In this document: piece by piece, positions 49,337 through 58,038 of the stretch | Layout of the letters: the number at the start of each line of letters is the position of its first letter | Numbering within the stretch: position 1 is the first letter of the stretch | DNA from: Streptomyces sp. R41 | GTDB lineage: Bacteria; Actinomycetota; Actinomycetes; Streptomycetales; Streptomycetaceae | DNA: 64,000 nucleotides | Assembly: GCF_041053055.1 (NCBI RefSeq) | Contig: NZ_CP163443.1 | Location: 6,617,001 to 6,681,000 of the forward strand | Reading direction: 5' to 3' | Made by a program: the position numbers and the translations under genes | Notes under the pieces: model-generated | The model's database searches: none | What the model was told of the DNA's origin: nothing | The model's input: only the letters and a program-made list of their open reading frames with translations

Positions 49337-50190
49337 GCCGGCAAACTACCGCGCCGGTCGGGTGCGACCAGGCCGTCGACGGGTGAACCCCTGTGGTGAC
49401 CGGGTCGAAGGCCCGCAGGCCGTCCAGGGTCGGCTCTTCCCTCAGCCCGACCGCACGGACCGGACCCATGAGCCACGCCGAGTGGTCTCCCCGCGCTCAG
49501 AACTGCCGACAGCCGCCTCGGAATCGGCCCGGCACTCGGTGATGAGGCTCGTCGTCGGCACGGGCAGCGCCTTCCCCTCGTCATATGAGGCTGCGTCATA
49601 TCGCGCTGCGTGCGTACCTCCTGGAGCCGCTGGGTCGATGTCGGCGCCCACGCTTCGATCCCACGGCGACAGCCAGAAGCCCTCCGGGCATCTGTTTTTC
49701 CTCGGTTTCTCCCAGCCGCCGTACATGGCCGGAGTCGCCTTCGTCGGAATGCCGAGCTACGCCGGCTGTCCAGGGGCGGGCACTGATCCATTCAGAACAG
49801 GAACTCCGCTTCGGCATCGCTTCCGTGCCCCGTCGTCCGGCTGACTACCGGGCGCGCAGGGCGCCGCATCGCCGGGTCGGCGTCGATTGTTGCCCACGGC
49901 ATCCGAACCGGGCGACCGCTGATGTCGGTCGGCGACGCGATCCCCGTCGTAGTGAGCTCCAGCCCGCGGACGATCGCCTGGTCTCGGCGGCGGTTTCGCG
50001 GGCCCTGTCCTGGCGGGCGAACCATGCGCGGTTTCCCGTCGGCGATCCGAATGGCGATCGCCTCCCGCCAGGGGCGCATCCGATTGCGGTCGAGGCGACG
50101 CCAACTTAGGTTCGAGGCGTCGGATTTTCCCGATAAGGCCGACTTGTGCATTTATGTCGGCTCTCCAGTGATCCATCGAACGGAGCATTC
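49337..50190. other. Gene-poor stretch with weak third-position bias
   Basis: No frame here has the strong GC third-position signal of real genes. Two minus-strand frames are the best candidates: 49442-49726 (94 codons, starts MYGGWEKPRKNRCPEGFW) and 49792-50151 (listed separately). Both lack ribosome sites. The stretch may be a decayed or laterally acquired segment. The promoter of the Gln-rich gene probably lies near 50120-50180, where the sequence is AT-rich. Confidence 0.5.
49792..50151 (-). CDS. Possible hypothetical protein, low confidence
   Basis: A 119-codon frame, MHKSALSGKSDASNLSWRRL..., Arg-rich (RPPGQGPRNRRRDQAIVRG) with moderate third-position bias only. No ribosome site or homology is recognised. 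It may be a fragment of a decayed gene rather than an active one. Confidence 0.25.
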   Translation of the reverse strand: MHKSALSGKSDASNLSWRRLDRNRMRPWREAIAIRIADGKPRMVRPPGQGPRNRRRDQAIVRGLELTTTGIASPTDISGRPVRMPWATIDADPAMRRPARPVVSRTTGHGSDAEAEFLF

Positions 50191-50754
50191 ATGTCGGTGA
50201 TGACCGGTACCCAACCCCTGCAGCAGTTCGGCCAGCAGACCGGTGCCCCGCAGCAGCAGATCGCGCAGCTCGTCCAGCAGACGATCCAGCAGGCGTGTCA
50301 GCAGGCGAGCCAGCAGATCGCGCAGCGCATGCAGCAGACGCTGCAGCAGATCCAGCAGGTCCAGCAGCAGCTCCAGCAGCAGGGCATCGCCCACCAGGCG
50401 CACCCGTACCTGGCTGTGGCGCTGCAGCACACGCTGCAACAAGGCGTCCGAAGCGCTGTGGAGCAGTCCGTGCAGCAGGCGCTGCCGACCGCGATCGTGG
50501 CGCTGCTCCAGCAGGGTCAGCAGGGTCAGCAGGGTCAGCAGGGTCAGCAGGGTCACCAGGGTCAGCAGGGTCACCAGGGTCAGCAGGGTCAGCAGGGTCA
50601 GCTGGGCCAGCAGGGCATCCAGGGTCAGCAGGGTCAGCAGGGCCAGCAGTGGGGCGGCGGGTTCGGCCAGCAGTCGTACGGCCAGCAGTTCCCCCAGTAC
50701 CAGCAGCCTGGCTTCGGCTTCGGCCAGATGAGTCAGCCCTTCGGTATCGGCTGA
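50191..50754 (+). CDS. Gln-rich protein with a collagen-like Gly-X-Y repeat
   Basis: A 187-residue protein with extreme composition. Residues about 20-65 are a Gln-heptad, probably coiled-coil helix (QQIAQLVQQTIQQACQQASQ). Residues 66-106 are ordinary (YLAVALQHTLQQGVRSAVEQ). Residues 107-153 have Gly at every third position (about 15 GQQ, GHQ, GQL triplets), then a Gly/Phe/Gln/Tyr-rich tail (WGGGFGQQSYGQQFPQY). There is no signal peptide. The repeat is encoded by near-identical 9-bp units CAGCAGGGT. ATG 50191 begins MSVMTGTQPL. It resembles prion-like or structural low-complexity proteins; function unknown. A pseudo-subtilase gene follows. Confidence 0.75.
   Translation: MSVMTGTQPLQQFGQQTGAPQQQIAQLVQQTIQQACQQASQQIAQRMQQTLQQIQQVQQQLQQQGIAHQAHPYLAVALQHTLQQGVRSAVEQSVQQALPTAIVALLQQGQQGQQGQQGQQGHQGQQGHQGQQGQQGQLGQQGIQGQQGQQGQQWGGGFGQQSYGQQFPQYQQPGFGFGQMSQPFGIG
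50509..50650 (+). repeat. 9-bp tandem repeat CAGCAGGGT inside the Gln-rich gene
   Basis: About 15 copies of CAGCAGGGT and one-base variants (CACCAGGGT, CAGCTGGGC) run in frame and encode Gln-Gln-Gly triplets. Such arrays change length easily by slippage. Confidence 0.9.
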
Positions 50755-50885
50755 CCTGAGGGCAGAGCGCGATGCGGTGTGCTCCGGGCGCGTTCCCGGG
50801 CACACCGCATCACCTTGGAAGCGCGAGCTGCCCCTTGCCGGATCAGGAGCACAAGGACGACGTAGGCGTGGTGAAGGTGGGCGTA

Positions 50886-52619
50886 ATGGTCAAGGAAAGG
50901 CCTGGCAACAACGAGACCGGGTCCGCGAGTGCGGGGGCGGGTGGGCCGGTCCCCGCGGGCAAAGAAACGGGGCCACGCAAGAAGGGCGTGCACGCACCGC
51001 TCACGGTGCAGCCGCGCCGGCAGCGGTACATGGTGACACCGCTGCCGCAGAATCTGCTCCCACCGGGAGTGCCCGAACTCAGCATGGACGCCATGTGTGA
51101 CCGGCTGGACCGGATGCCCGAGGTCAAAGTGACCCGCAGGCTCCGGCCCTCGGAGAAGCTCCAGTCGGCGGGGCTGCCCCCCTCCTGCCCGGAAATCGCG
51201 GTCGTCGAGGCGGCCGAGGCCCAGGTACCGGCGATGCGGTCGCTGCACGTGCACATCGAGCCGGACCTGCCGCTGTCCGGAACCGGACCCGCCGCCACAC
51301 CGACCGCGGGGATCCTGCCGCTCCGCGATCCGGGGCTGGTCATGTCGCTGGAACAACCTGTGGAAATCTCGGTGCGCGTCTGCGGCCCGGACGGCGAACC
51401 GCTGGCCGGCGCGGGGGTGTTTCTGATCGGGTCGACATGGCCGGGCCAGGGCATCACCGGGGCCGACGGGATGGTCACCATCACGCTGGCGACGGAAACC
51501 GAAGAGTCCGTTCAGTCCCTTTACGTTCGGCCCAAGGGCGGTTACACGGACCGCTGGATCCATCACCCCGGCCTGTCGGCGGACCGGGAAAACGTCGTCA
51601 CCCTCACCCCGTTGACCAAGGTGTACCCGGAGCTGGAGGAGCGGCAGGGGTACGGGTGGGGCCAGCAGGCCATGCGGCTGGACCGGCTGCCCCCCACGTT
51701 CCGTGCCTTCGGCGTCAGGATCGCGGTCATCGGTTCGGGTGTCAGTGCCGAGCACCCCGATCTGAAGGAACGGGTGCGCTCCGGGGCCGATCTCGTTCGG
51801 GGCACCGAGGAGGGCTGGGCGCACGACATGATGGGCAGCGGTACACACGCTGCGGGGATCATCGCCGGGGCTGACACCGGCACGGGCGTCATCGGAATCG
51901 CGGTCGACGCCGAGATCGAGGCCTGTCAGGTGATGCCCGACGGGCATTTCAGCGACCTCATCGCCGCCCTGGACCACTGCATCGAACGCGAGGTCGACAT
52001 CGCCCACATCGCGGTGGCGACCACGTACCCGTCGGCGCTGGTCTCACGCAAACTCGCCGACGCCAACGCGTCGGGCATCGCCTGCGTCGCCCCGGCGGGC
52101 GACACCGGCGGGCCGGTCGCGTTCCCGGGCTCGCTGCCCACCGTGTTCACCGTGGGCGCACTGGGAGTCTTCGGGTCGTACCCGCAGGAGACCTCCCAAG
52201 CCACCCATTCGGGGCCTCAGTTGACACCGGAAGGGCTGTTCGCCGCGCCGTTCAGCTGCTACGGGCCCGGTATCGACGCGGCCGCCCCGGGTGTGGCGGT
52301 CCTGTCGTGCGCGCGGGAGGGCGGATACACGGCCCTCGACGGTACCGGCACGGCCTCGGCCCACGTCGTCGGCCTTGCCGCACTCGTTCTCGCCCACCAC
52401 GAGGACTTCCACGGCCAGCTGCTGCCCCGCGGACCTGGCCGGGTGCAGCACTTGTTCGAGATCATCGCCGCCAGCTGCCGTCAGCTGGCCGCCCCGGGCA
52501 CGGTGGAGGCGGCCCACGTCGGACGCGGCTTGCCCGACGCTCTCGTCGCCCTCGGCCTTGCCCCCGGAGTGCAGCTGGCTCCGGCCTTTTCGCCCTTCGA
52601 CCTGTCCATGGCCGGTTAG
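50886..52619 (+). CDS. Catalytically dead subtilase-fold protein (pseudo-S8)
   Basis: A 577-residue protein without signal peptide. Residues about 155-240 look like an Ig/carboxypeptidase-regulatory domain (VEISVRVCGPDGEPLAGAGV). The C-terminal half has the subtilase fold, but key residues are gone: the Asp motif reads IAVIGSGVSAEHPDL (Gly for Asp, about 281), the oxyanion Asn motif reads VAPAGDTGG (Asp for Asn), and the Ser motif reads DGTGTASAHVVGL (Gly for Ser, about 487). Only the His of GSGTHAAGI stays. It cannot be a normal protease; a binding or scaffold role is likely. ATG 50886 follows AAGGTGG. Confidence 0.82.
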   Translation: MVKERPGNNETGSASAGAGGPVPAGKETGPRKKGVHAPLTVQPRRQRYMVTPLPQNLLPPGVPELSMDAMCDRLDRMPEVKVTRRLRPSEKLQSAGLPPSCPEIAVVEAAEAQVPAMRSLHVHIEPDLPLSGTGPAATPTAGILPLRDPGLVMSLEQPVEISVRVCGPDGEPLAGAGVFLIGSTWPGQGITGADGMVTITLATETEESVQSLYVRPKGGYTDRWIHHPGLSADRENVVTLTPLTKVYPELEERQGYGWGQQAMRLDRLPPTFRAFGVRIAVIGSGVSAEHPDLKERVRSGADLVRGTEEGWAHDMMGSGTHAAGIIAGADTGTGVIGIAVDAEIEACQVMPDGHFSDLIAALDHCIEREVDIAHIAVATTYPSALVSRKLADANASGIACVAPAGDTGGPVAFPGSLPTVFTVGALGVFGSYPQETSQATHSGPQLTPEGLFAAPFSCYGPGIDAAAPGVAVLSCAREGGYTALDGTGTASAHVVGLAALVLAHHEDFHGQLLPRGPGRVQHLFEIIAASCRQLAAPGTVEAAHVGRGLPDALVALGLAPGVQLAPAFSPFDLSMAG

Positions 52620-52644
52620 GCCGGTCTTCTTCGTCAGCCCCACA

Positions 52645-52681
52645 GAACGGCACCCGCCCCGACGAGGGACGGGTGCCGTTC
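52645..52681. terminator. Terminator after the pseudo-subtilase gene
   Basis: A perfect 12-bp stem, GAACGGCACCCG (52645-52656) and CGGGTGCCGTTC (52670-52681), between two converging genes. Confidence 0.85.
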
Positions 52682-52694
52682 GGCTTGCAGCCCG

Positions 52695-53288
52695 TCATCC
52701 CCGTAGGTGGGCAGGGAGTCCGTCTCCAAGCGGGTACGGACGTTCCTGGGGCAACAGTCGTGCGGCGGAGTCCAGGTCACCGCCGCTGACGAGGGCATGG
52801 ATCTCGTGGGCGAGCGGGGTCACGTCGCGGATGGAGATCGTCCACTCGTCCGCGTAGCGTCGTACGGCCTCATCGGAGAGGCCGAGCTGCAGAGACCGGT
52901 ACGGCAGGGGCTGCAGGTGAAGGTCTCGCTCGGGGTCCCACTGCACGCGAGCGGGCGCACGCCTCAATTGGCGCTGCCAGGCGGCTCGGTCGGGATGTAT
53001 CCCGCGGACGTAGCTCGACAGGCACGCGTGCCGCAAGGCCCACTCGAAGCCCTCGCGGCTGATCTCGACCGCCAGGACGGTCTCCTGACCTGCCTTCGTG
53101 CCCCAGCCGCAGCGGTACATCATCCACAGGAACGACGGCTTGATCCACGTCATTCGGTCCCGCTTCCACCCGGCAGGGAAACGACCTTGGCGAACCGCAG
53201 GCATGCCGATCTCCGGTGCGTATGCCTGGTAGATGGTGATCGTGGACTCCGTGTGGAGCGCGCGGATCCTGCGTTGCGGTTCTTCCAT
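52695..53288 (-). CDS. DUF4291 family protein
   Basis: A 197-residue cytoplasmic protein whose sequence EEPQRRIRALHTESTITIYQ, GRFPAGWKRDRMTWIKPSFL and VLAVEISREGFEWALRHACL is highly typical of DUF4291. The conserved W-I-K-P-S-F-L-W-M-M-Y-R core suggests an enzyme or nucleic-acid-binding role, but no function is known to me. ATG 53288 gives the usual length; the frame is open further upstream to 53447 and the N-terminus might be longer. It lies downstream of the multidomain phosphatase on the same strand. Confidence 0.85.
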   Translation of the reverse strand: MEEPQRRIRALHTESTITIYQAYAPEIGMPAVRQGRFPAGWKRDRMTWIKPSFLWMMYRCGWGTKAGQETVLAVEISREGFEWALRHACLSSYVRGIHPDRAAWQRQLRRAPARVQWDPERDLHLQPLPYRSLQLGLSDEAVRRYADEWTISIRDVTPLAHEIHALVSGGDLDSAARLLPQERPYPLGDGLPAHLRG

Positions 53289-53477
53289 GGCGTACAGGGT
53301 GAGGCTGAACGACTCCCATGGGCCATCGATTTTCGACTGCGCCGGGGGCCGCGACCTCAGGTCCCGCCGGGCGCGATGCCAGTCAGTTGTGTTGTGGCAG
53401 TACGGCCCGTGCTGGGAGCAGGGCAGCTTGAACCGCCGCGACAGCACCTGGTGGAACAGACACGCCGTCGTTGCGGG

Positions 53478-55913
53478 TCATGCGTGCGGCAGAGGCTGCT
53501 CCGTCCAAACGGTCTTGCCGTCGTGGGTGTAGCGGGTGCCCCACCGCTCCGTGATCTGCGCGACCAGGAAAAGCCCGCGTCCGCCCTCGTCCGTGGTGAG
53601 GGCCCGTCGGAGGTGAGGGGAAGTGTGGCTGGTGTCCGACACCTCACAGATCAGGCAGTGCGTACGGATGAGGCGCAGGGTGACGGGGCCGGCCGCGTAC
53701 CGGTAGGTGTTGGTGACGAGCTCGCTGGCGACCAGCTCGGTGGTGAAGGCCAGTTCCGTCAGCCCCCATTCGGTCAGTTTCGCCGTGGTCAGCTCCCTGG
53801 CACGGGCAGCGGCGGTCGCTTCCAGGGGCAGCTGCCATGTGGCGACATCCTGTGGCGGTAGCACCCGGGTACGGGCGATGAGCAGCGCGATGTCGTCGGT
53901 GGGGAGGTGCTCCTTCGGCAGCAGCGCTTCGACCACGGCGTGGCAGGTGTCGTCCAGAGGATCGGCGGAGTGGGTGAGACATTCGTGCATGTGCTCCAGC
54001 GCGGCGTCGATGTCGCCGTTGCGCGCCTCCAGAAGACCGTTGGTGTAGAGCGTGAGCAGGCTGCCCTCGGGGAGGTCGAGGTCGTACGTTTCGAAGGGCA
54101 GCCCGCCCAGACCCAGTGGTGGACCCGCGGGCAGGTCGAGTACGGTCACCTCGCCGTCCGGGGTGGACGCCAGCGGTGCCGGGTGACCGGCGCGTGCCAG
54201 GGAGCAGTGCCGGGAGACCGGATCGTAGACCGCGTACACGCAGGTGGCCCCGAGCATCTGCTCCACTGTGGACCCGCTGTCGTCAGCGTTCGCCTCCAGT
54301 TCGGTGGCCAGCAGACTGACCAGATCGTCCAGCCGCGCCACCACCTCGTCCGGTTCCAGGTCGAGGCTGGCCAGGGTGCGCACGGCGGCGCGCAGGCGGC
54401 CCATGGAGGCCGCGGCGTGGATCCCGTGGCCGACCACGTCTCCCACGACGAGCGCGACCCGGGCCCCTGACAACGGGATCACGTCGAACCAGTCACCGCC
54501 GATGCCCGGTTCACCGCTCGCCGGGAGGTATCGGCAGGCCACCTCGACAGCCGGCAGGTCGGACACCGCGCTCGGCAGGAGACTGCGCTGCAGAGTCAGA
54601 GCGGCGCTCTGCTGCTGGGTAAAGCGGCGCGCGTTGTCGATGCAGACGGCCGCGCGCGAGGAGAACTCATGGGCCACCGCGGCATCGTCGTTCTCGAAAG
54701 GCTCCGAATGGCGCACTCGCCACAGGCTCACGACGCCCAGCACCAGGCCGCGAGCCACCAAGGGCACCACGATCAGCGAATGAACGCCGAGACCCAAGGC
54801 GATCTCGATCCGCCGCCGGTCCATGGCGTACCACTCGGGGCGGAGGGACAGCAGCCGGTCGAGAATCGGGCGACGCTCGGCCAAGCACCGCGCCTGCGGA
54901 GATTCCGGAAGGAGCGGGACCACCTCGCCCTCCTGGTACGGGACCCGGCGTTCTGGGGGCGAGAGGGCTACTCGGAGCAGCGGACCTGTCACACCGGGGG
55001 GTGGTTCGTCACCAAGTGTCACCGACTGCAGAAGGTCCACCGAGCAGTAGTCGGCCAGGCCGTCGGCGGCCACCTCGGCCAGTTCCCGGGCCGTCTGTGT
55101 CACGTCCAGTGAGGTTCCGATCCGGGCGCTTGCCTCGTTCAGCAGGGCGAGCCTGCGTTGGGCCCGGTGGCGGTCGGTCACGTCCTCGATCGTCTCGGCC
55201 ACGCCGAGCACCCGGCCCGAGGGGTCTTCCATCCGGAACGCCGACACGGACACGATCCGTTCCCGGCCCGGATCGTGGCGTGCCCGGGCCGACTGCTCCG
55301 TGAAGATCAACGGCTCGCCGGTCTCCAGGACGTGCCGTACCCGCTCCTCGGTCGGACCCGCGTCCTCGTCGACCATGAATTCGCGGGGGCGACGGCCCAC
55401 CGGCGCCTCGGCCGGGACACCGCTTGCCTTCTCGACCGCACGGTTGACCCGAATCACTCTCCGGTCCGGGCCGTAAGTGACCAGACCGATCGGGGACCGG
55501 CGGTACAGGCCGTCCAGCAGCGCACGGTCCCGCTGCCAGGCACTGACCTCCGAGGCGGGGGCTCCGACGAGGACCCACTCCTGACTGTCCCCGCCCCGCG
55601 TGATCGCGCGGGCCCGGAACCCCATCTCCACCCGCCGTCCGTCGCGGTGCCGGACGGGCAGGACCCCGAACCAGCCGCCCGTCCTCATGGCGTCCACAAC
55701 GACGGACCGCGCGACAGGCAGGTCACGGGCGTCGACCAGGAGGTCCTGCCACGCCCGTCCGATCACTTCCTTGGCCGGATAGCCCAGCAACTCCTGTGCA
55801 CGGGCGCTCCAGCCGACGACGGTGCCTTGATCGTCGAGCACAGCCGAGGCGCCGCGCCCGAGGGCGAACGGATCCTCAGGACTCTCGCTGAAATGCATCG
55901 ACGGCGTCCCCAT
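53478..55913 (-). CDS. PAS-PAS-GAF-SpoIIE phosphatase with C-terminal anti-sigma-type kinase domain
   Basis: An 811-residue signalling protein. Two PAS domains (about 20-125 and 135-255, joined to VAETIEDVTDRHRAQRRL), a GAF domain (about 265-440), a PP2C/SpoIIE phosphatase domain (about 460-680: GIGGDWFDVIPL, ALVVGDVVGHGI) and an HATPase_c domain of the RsbW type (ELVTNTYRYAAGPVTLRL, DEGGRGLFLVAQI). It should act on STAS anti-anti-sigma proteins. The usual metal-binding Asp of the YTDGL motif is Asn here (LLTLYTNGLLEARN), which may weaken phosphatase activity. ATG 55913 has AAGGTGG. No STAS gene is adjacent. Confidence 0.9.
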   Translation of the reverse strand: MGTPSMHFSESPEDPFALGRGASAVLDDQGTVVGWSARAQELLGYPAKEVIGRAWQDLLVDARDLPVARSVVVDAMRTGGWFGVLPVRHRDGRRVEMGFRARAITRGGDSQEWVLVGAPASEVSAWQRDRALLDGLYRRSPIGLVTYGPDRRVIRVNRAVEKASGVPAEAPVGRRPREFMVDEDAGPTEERVRHVLETGEPLIFTEQSARARHDPGRERIVSVSAFRMEDPSGRVLGVAETIEDVTDRHRAQRRLALLNEASARIGTSLDVTQTARELAEVAADGLADYCSVDLLQSVTLGDEPPPGVTGPLLRVALSPPERRVPYQEGEVVPLLPESPQARCLAERRPILDRLLSLRPEWYAMDRRRIEIALGLGVHSLIVVPLVARGLVLGVVSLWRVRHSEPFENDDAAVAHEFSSRAAVCIDNARRFTQQQSAALTLQRSLLPSAVSDLPAVEVACRYLPASGEPGIGGDWFDVIPLSGARVALVVGDVVGHGIHAAASMGRLRAAVRTLASLDLEPDEVVARLDDLVSLLATELEANADDSGSTVEQMLGATCVYAVYDPVSRHCSLARAGHPAPLASTPDGEVTVLDLPAGPPLGLGGLPFETYDLDLPEGSLLTLYTNGLLEARNGDIDAALEHMHECLTHSADPLDDTCHAVVEALLPKEHLPTDDIALLIARTRVLPPQDVATWQLPLEATAAARARELTTAKLTEWGLTELAFTTELVASELVTNTYRYAAGPVTLRLIRTHCLICEVSDTSHTSPHLRRALTTDEGGRGLFLVAQITERWGTRYTHDGKTVWTEQPLPHA

Positions 55914-56071
55914 AGCCACCACCTTGCCTACATGACTCCGATGTTCCTCCCCGCGGTCTCCGTTCGCGACCTCCCGTTCCTCTCGGCCCGGCGGTCCGGC
56001 AGGAGTGGTACGGCGGCGCGCAGCGCATGCACCGAATGGGGTGGCCACGTTCGCTGCCTCAGCAAGACGAC

Positions 56072-56114
56072 CCGGCCGTGGCACCGCGTCAATGACGATC
56101 GGTGCCACGGCCGG
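56072..56114. terminator. Strong hairpin between the two phosphatase genes
   Basis: A perfect 15-bp stem, CCGGCCGTGGCACCG (56072-56086) with its inverse at 56100-56114, about 175 bases after the stop of the upstream phosphatase. It probably terminates that transcript. The rest of 55914-56288 shows no gene. Confidence 0.7.
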
Positions 56115-56288
56115 TCGGGCTGACTCGGACTGGTTCGGCTACTTCTCCGATACCTCCGGCACCGACGCGATGCCCTCGGGACTTTCCTCGGATTCCCAGC
56201 CCGGACACCAGGGGAGGTGGTGCCGACCCAGTACCCGACCGGGCCGAAGACGGCGCACGAGCACAGCGAGGCTCGGCGCAATACCGCG

Positions 56289-57509
56289 TCACCGGTGCTG
56301 CGGACGCCATTCGAAGAGCAGGATGGTCACGTCGTCCCGCAGTTGGTTGCGCTGGTAATCGAGGATGGCGTGGATGAGCAGCCGCAACACCTCGGCCGGG
56401 CGCTGTCCGGCCGAGGAGGAGCGGATGATGAAGTCGGTGAACCGGTCGAGGCCGAACTCCGCACCGTCCGCGTCGCGAGCCTCCACGACACCGTCGGTGT
56501 AGAGCAGGACGCAATCGCCCGGTTCCAGGGTCGCTTCGTGGACTTGCCTGGCTGCCGGGGCGAGTGGACCAGCCAGGCCGATCGGCGGCTGTGGGGGGCT
56601 GTCCAGCGCCCCGGCGAGCACCCGCTCGGCACGGATCAGCAGCGGTGGGGGGTGACCGCAATTGACCCAGCGCAGCACCCCGGTCTCGGCGTCGAGCCGA
56701 CACAGCACGCCGGTGCAGAAGTGGTCGGGCAGCCACTTGGCAAGCGCCTGGTCGACGGAGCCGACGACGGCGGCCAGGTCGCCACCGCCCCGCCGGGCGT
56801 TGCGCGCCGCCGCCATGGCGACCGACGTGGTCAGGCCTGCGTTCAGATCGTGACCCATGGCGTCGAGGATCATGGTGTGCAGGATGTTCTTGACCACCGA
56901 GTGGTCGAAGGCGTCGCCGGCGATGTCGTACGCCGGTTCCAGGACCGCGGTCGATACGCATCTGCTGCTGCCGATGGTGCGGGGTGGCAGGAAGGCCCGC
57001 AGCATCTCGGCGGGCAACTGCATGGTCGCCGTGCGGGTGCGGGCGGCGAGCCAGTCGCTGTAAGCGCGCTTGGAGGTGATCAGCATGGCGAACAGATGGG
57101 CCAGCATCCGGCTGCGGCGCATCCGCACCCCGTCGAGCGAGGCGGTCCGCACCGCCAGCACGCCCAGCCGCTCCGCACCATCGACCAGAGGCATCCAGAG
57201 GATCAAGCCGTCCTCGGCCTCGGCCACCCGCGGGGCGACGGTGCGGTACGCCCAGCCGGCCGACGAGCCATCCACCGGCAGCGGCTCCAAAGCCTCGTCG
57301 AGTGGGATGAGCTGCTGTTGTTGCAGGTCGACGAGGTAGATCAGCGCGGTGTCCAGGCCGAGGGACGAAGCGCACCGGTTCGCCAGGGCGGGCAGTTCGA
57401 CCGGCAGGCAGGTCTGCGCCTCGTTGATCAGCTCTTCCAGCCGATTCTCGTCGACGGCCGTGTCGACGGCGGTGTCGGGACCATAGGACGTGTGCGGTGG
57501 GTCCGACAC
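56289..57509 (-). CDS. SpoIIE-type PP2C phosphatase
   Basis: A 406-residue cytoplasmic phosphatase. The N-terminal half (about 1-180) is GAF-like ([20 protein letters not shown]). The PP2C domain follows with metal ligands in [37 protein letters not shown] and [12 protein letters not shown], all Asp residues kept, unlike the downstream neighbour. It should dephosphorylate STAS-domain anti-sigma antagonists. The GTG at 57509 ([11 protein letters not shown]) is preferred, eight bases after AAGGGG. The two phosphatases lie in tandem on one strand. Confidence 0.87.
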   Translation of the reverse strand: MSDPPHTSYGPDTAVDTAVDENRLEELINEAQTCLPVELPALANRCASSLGLDTALIYLVDLQQQQLIPLDEALEPLPVDGSSAGWAYRTVAPRVAEAEDGLILWMPLVDGAERLGVLAVRTASLDGVRMRRSRMLAHLFAMLITSKRAYSDWLAARTRTATMQLPAEMLRAFLPPRTIGSSRCVSTAVLEPAYDIAGDAFDHSVVKNILHTMILDAMGHDLNAGLTTSVAMAAARNARRGGGDLAAVVGSVDQALAKWLPDHFCTGVLCRLDAETGVLRWVNCGHPPPLLIRAERVLAGALDSPPQPPIGLAGPLAPAARQVHEATLEPGDCVLLYTDGVVEARDADGAEFGLDRFTDFIIRSSSAGQRPAEVLRLLIHAILDYQRNQLRDDVTILLFEWRPQHR

Positions 57510-57639
57510 GGGGATCACCCCTTCCCTGCCCAGTTTCACACCGATCCCGTCCTCTCTCACGTCAGCCCGCGGCGAGGGCGAGAGCGACGCCAGGGCAGTC
57601 AGCTGGGCTCGGCCGGGCACACCCCATGCACCAGCCACG

Positions 57640-57958
57640 CGATCAGCCGGTCCGGTATCAACGTCACCGCCAGAGGCTGCCGACCGGTTCGTGCTCGTGG
57701 CCGCCGTTGATCCGGAGATCAACCCCGACGCGGACCTCTCCGCCTTTCACGGACGCGTATATCCGGCTTCTCGATCAAGGGCTGACCGAACTGGGGCAGC
57801 TCGAAGTCTCCGACGGCCGACCTCGCGAGACCGCCTTGGTACTCGGCCCCTACCGTCGAAGGTCCAGCGGCGACTGGGACTTCATCCTCGGCGGCAAGGG
57901 CTGCGGCCGCAGGGCCGGTTGGACGGGCACGGAATCGCCTGGAACCCTCGCGCGTTGA
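57640..57958 (+). pseudogene. Hypothetical gene broken by a one-base insertion
   Basis: Upstream of 57745 one frame reads [20 protein letters not shown]; after it a second frame reads [20 protein letters not shown] and [20 protein letters not shown] to a TGA at 57956. Removing one T from the TTT at 57745-57747 joins them into a continuous protein. The product family is not recognised. The frameshift could be real or a sequencing error. No start codon with a ribosome site is certain. Confidence 0.5.
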
Positions 57959-58038
57959 GGGGAGTGGGCAGGGGATGCCGGTGGTGTGCGAGCCGAGTAG
58001 CCCGAGTGACCGAGCTGACAGATATTGGAGGGGCCACA

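Noticed and set aside
49335..49844. A 169-codon plus-strand frame
   Set aside because: Weak third-position bias, no ribosome site and no recognisable motif; it overlaps equally weak minus-strand frames.
50509..50650. Possible CRISPR-like repeat array
   Set aside because: The repeat unit is 9 bp, in frame and without spacers; it encodes Gln-Gln-Gly.
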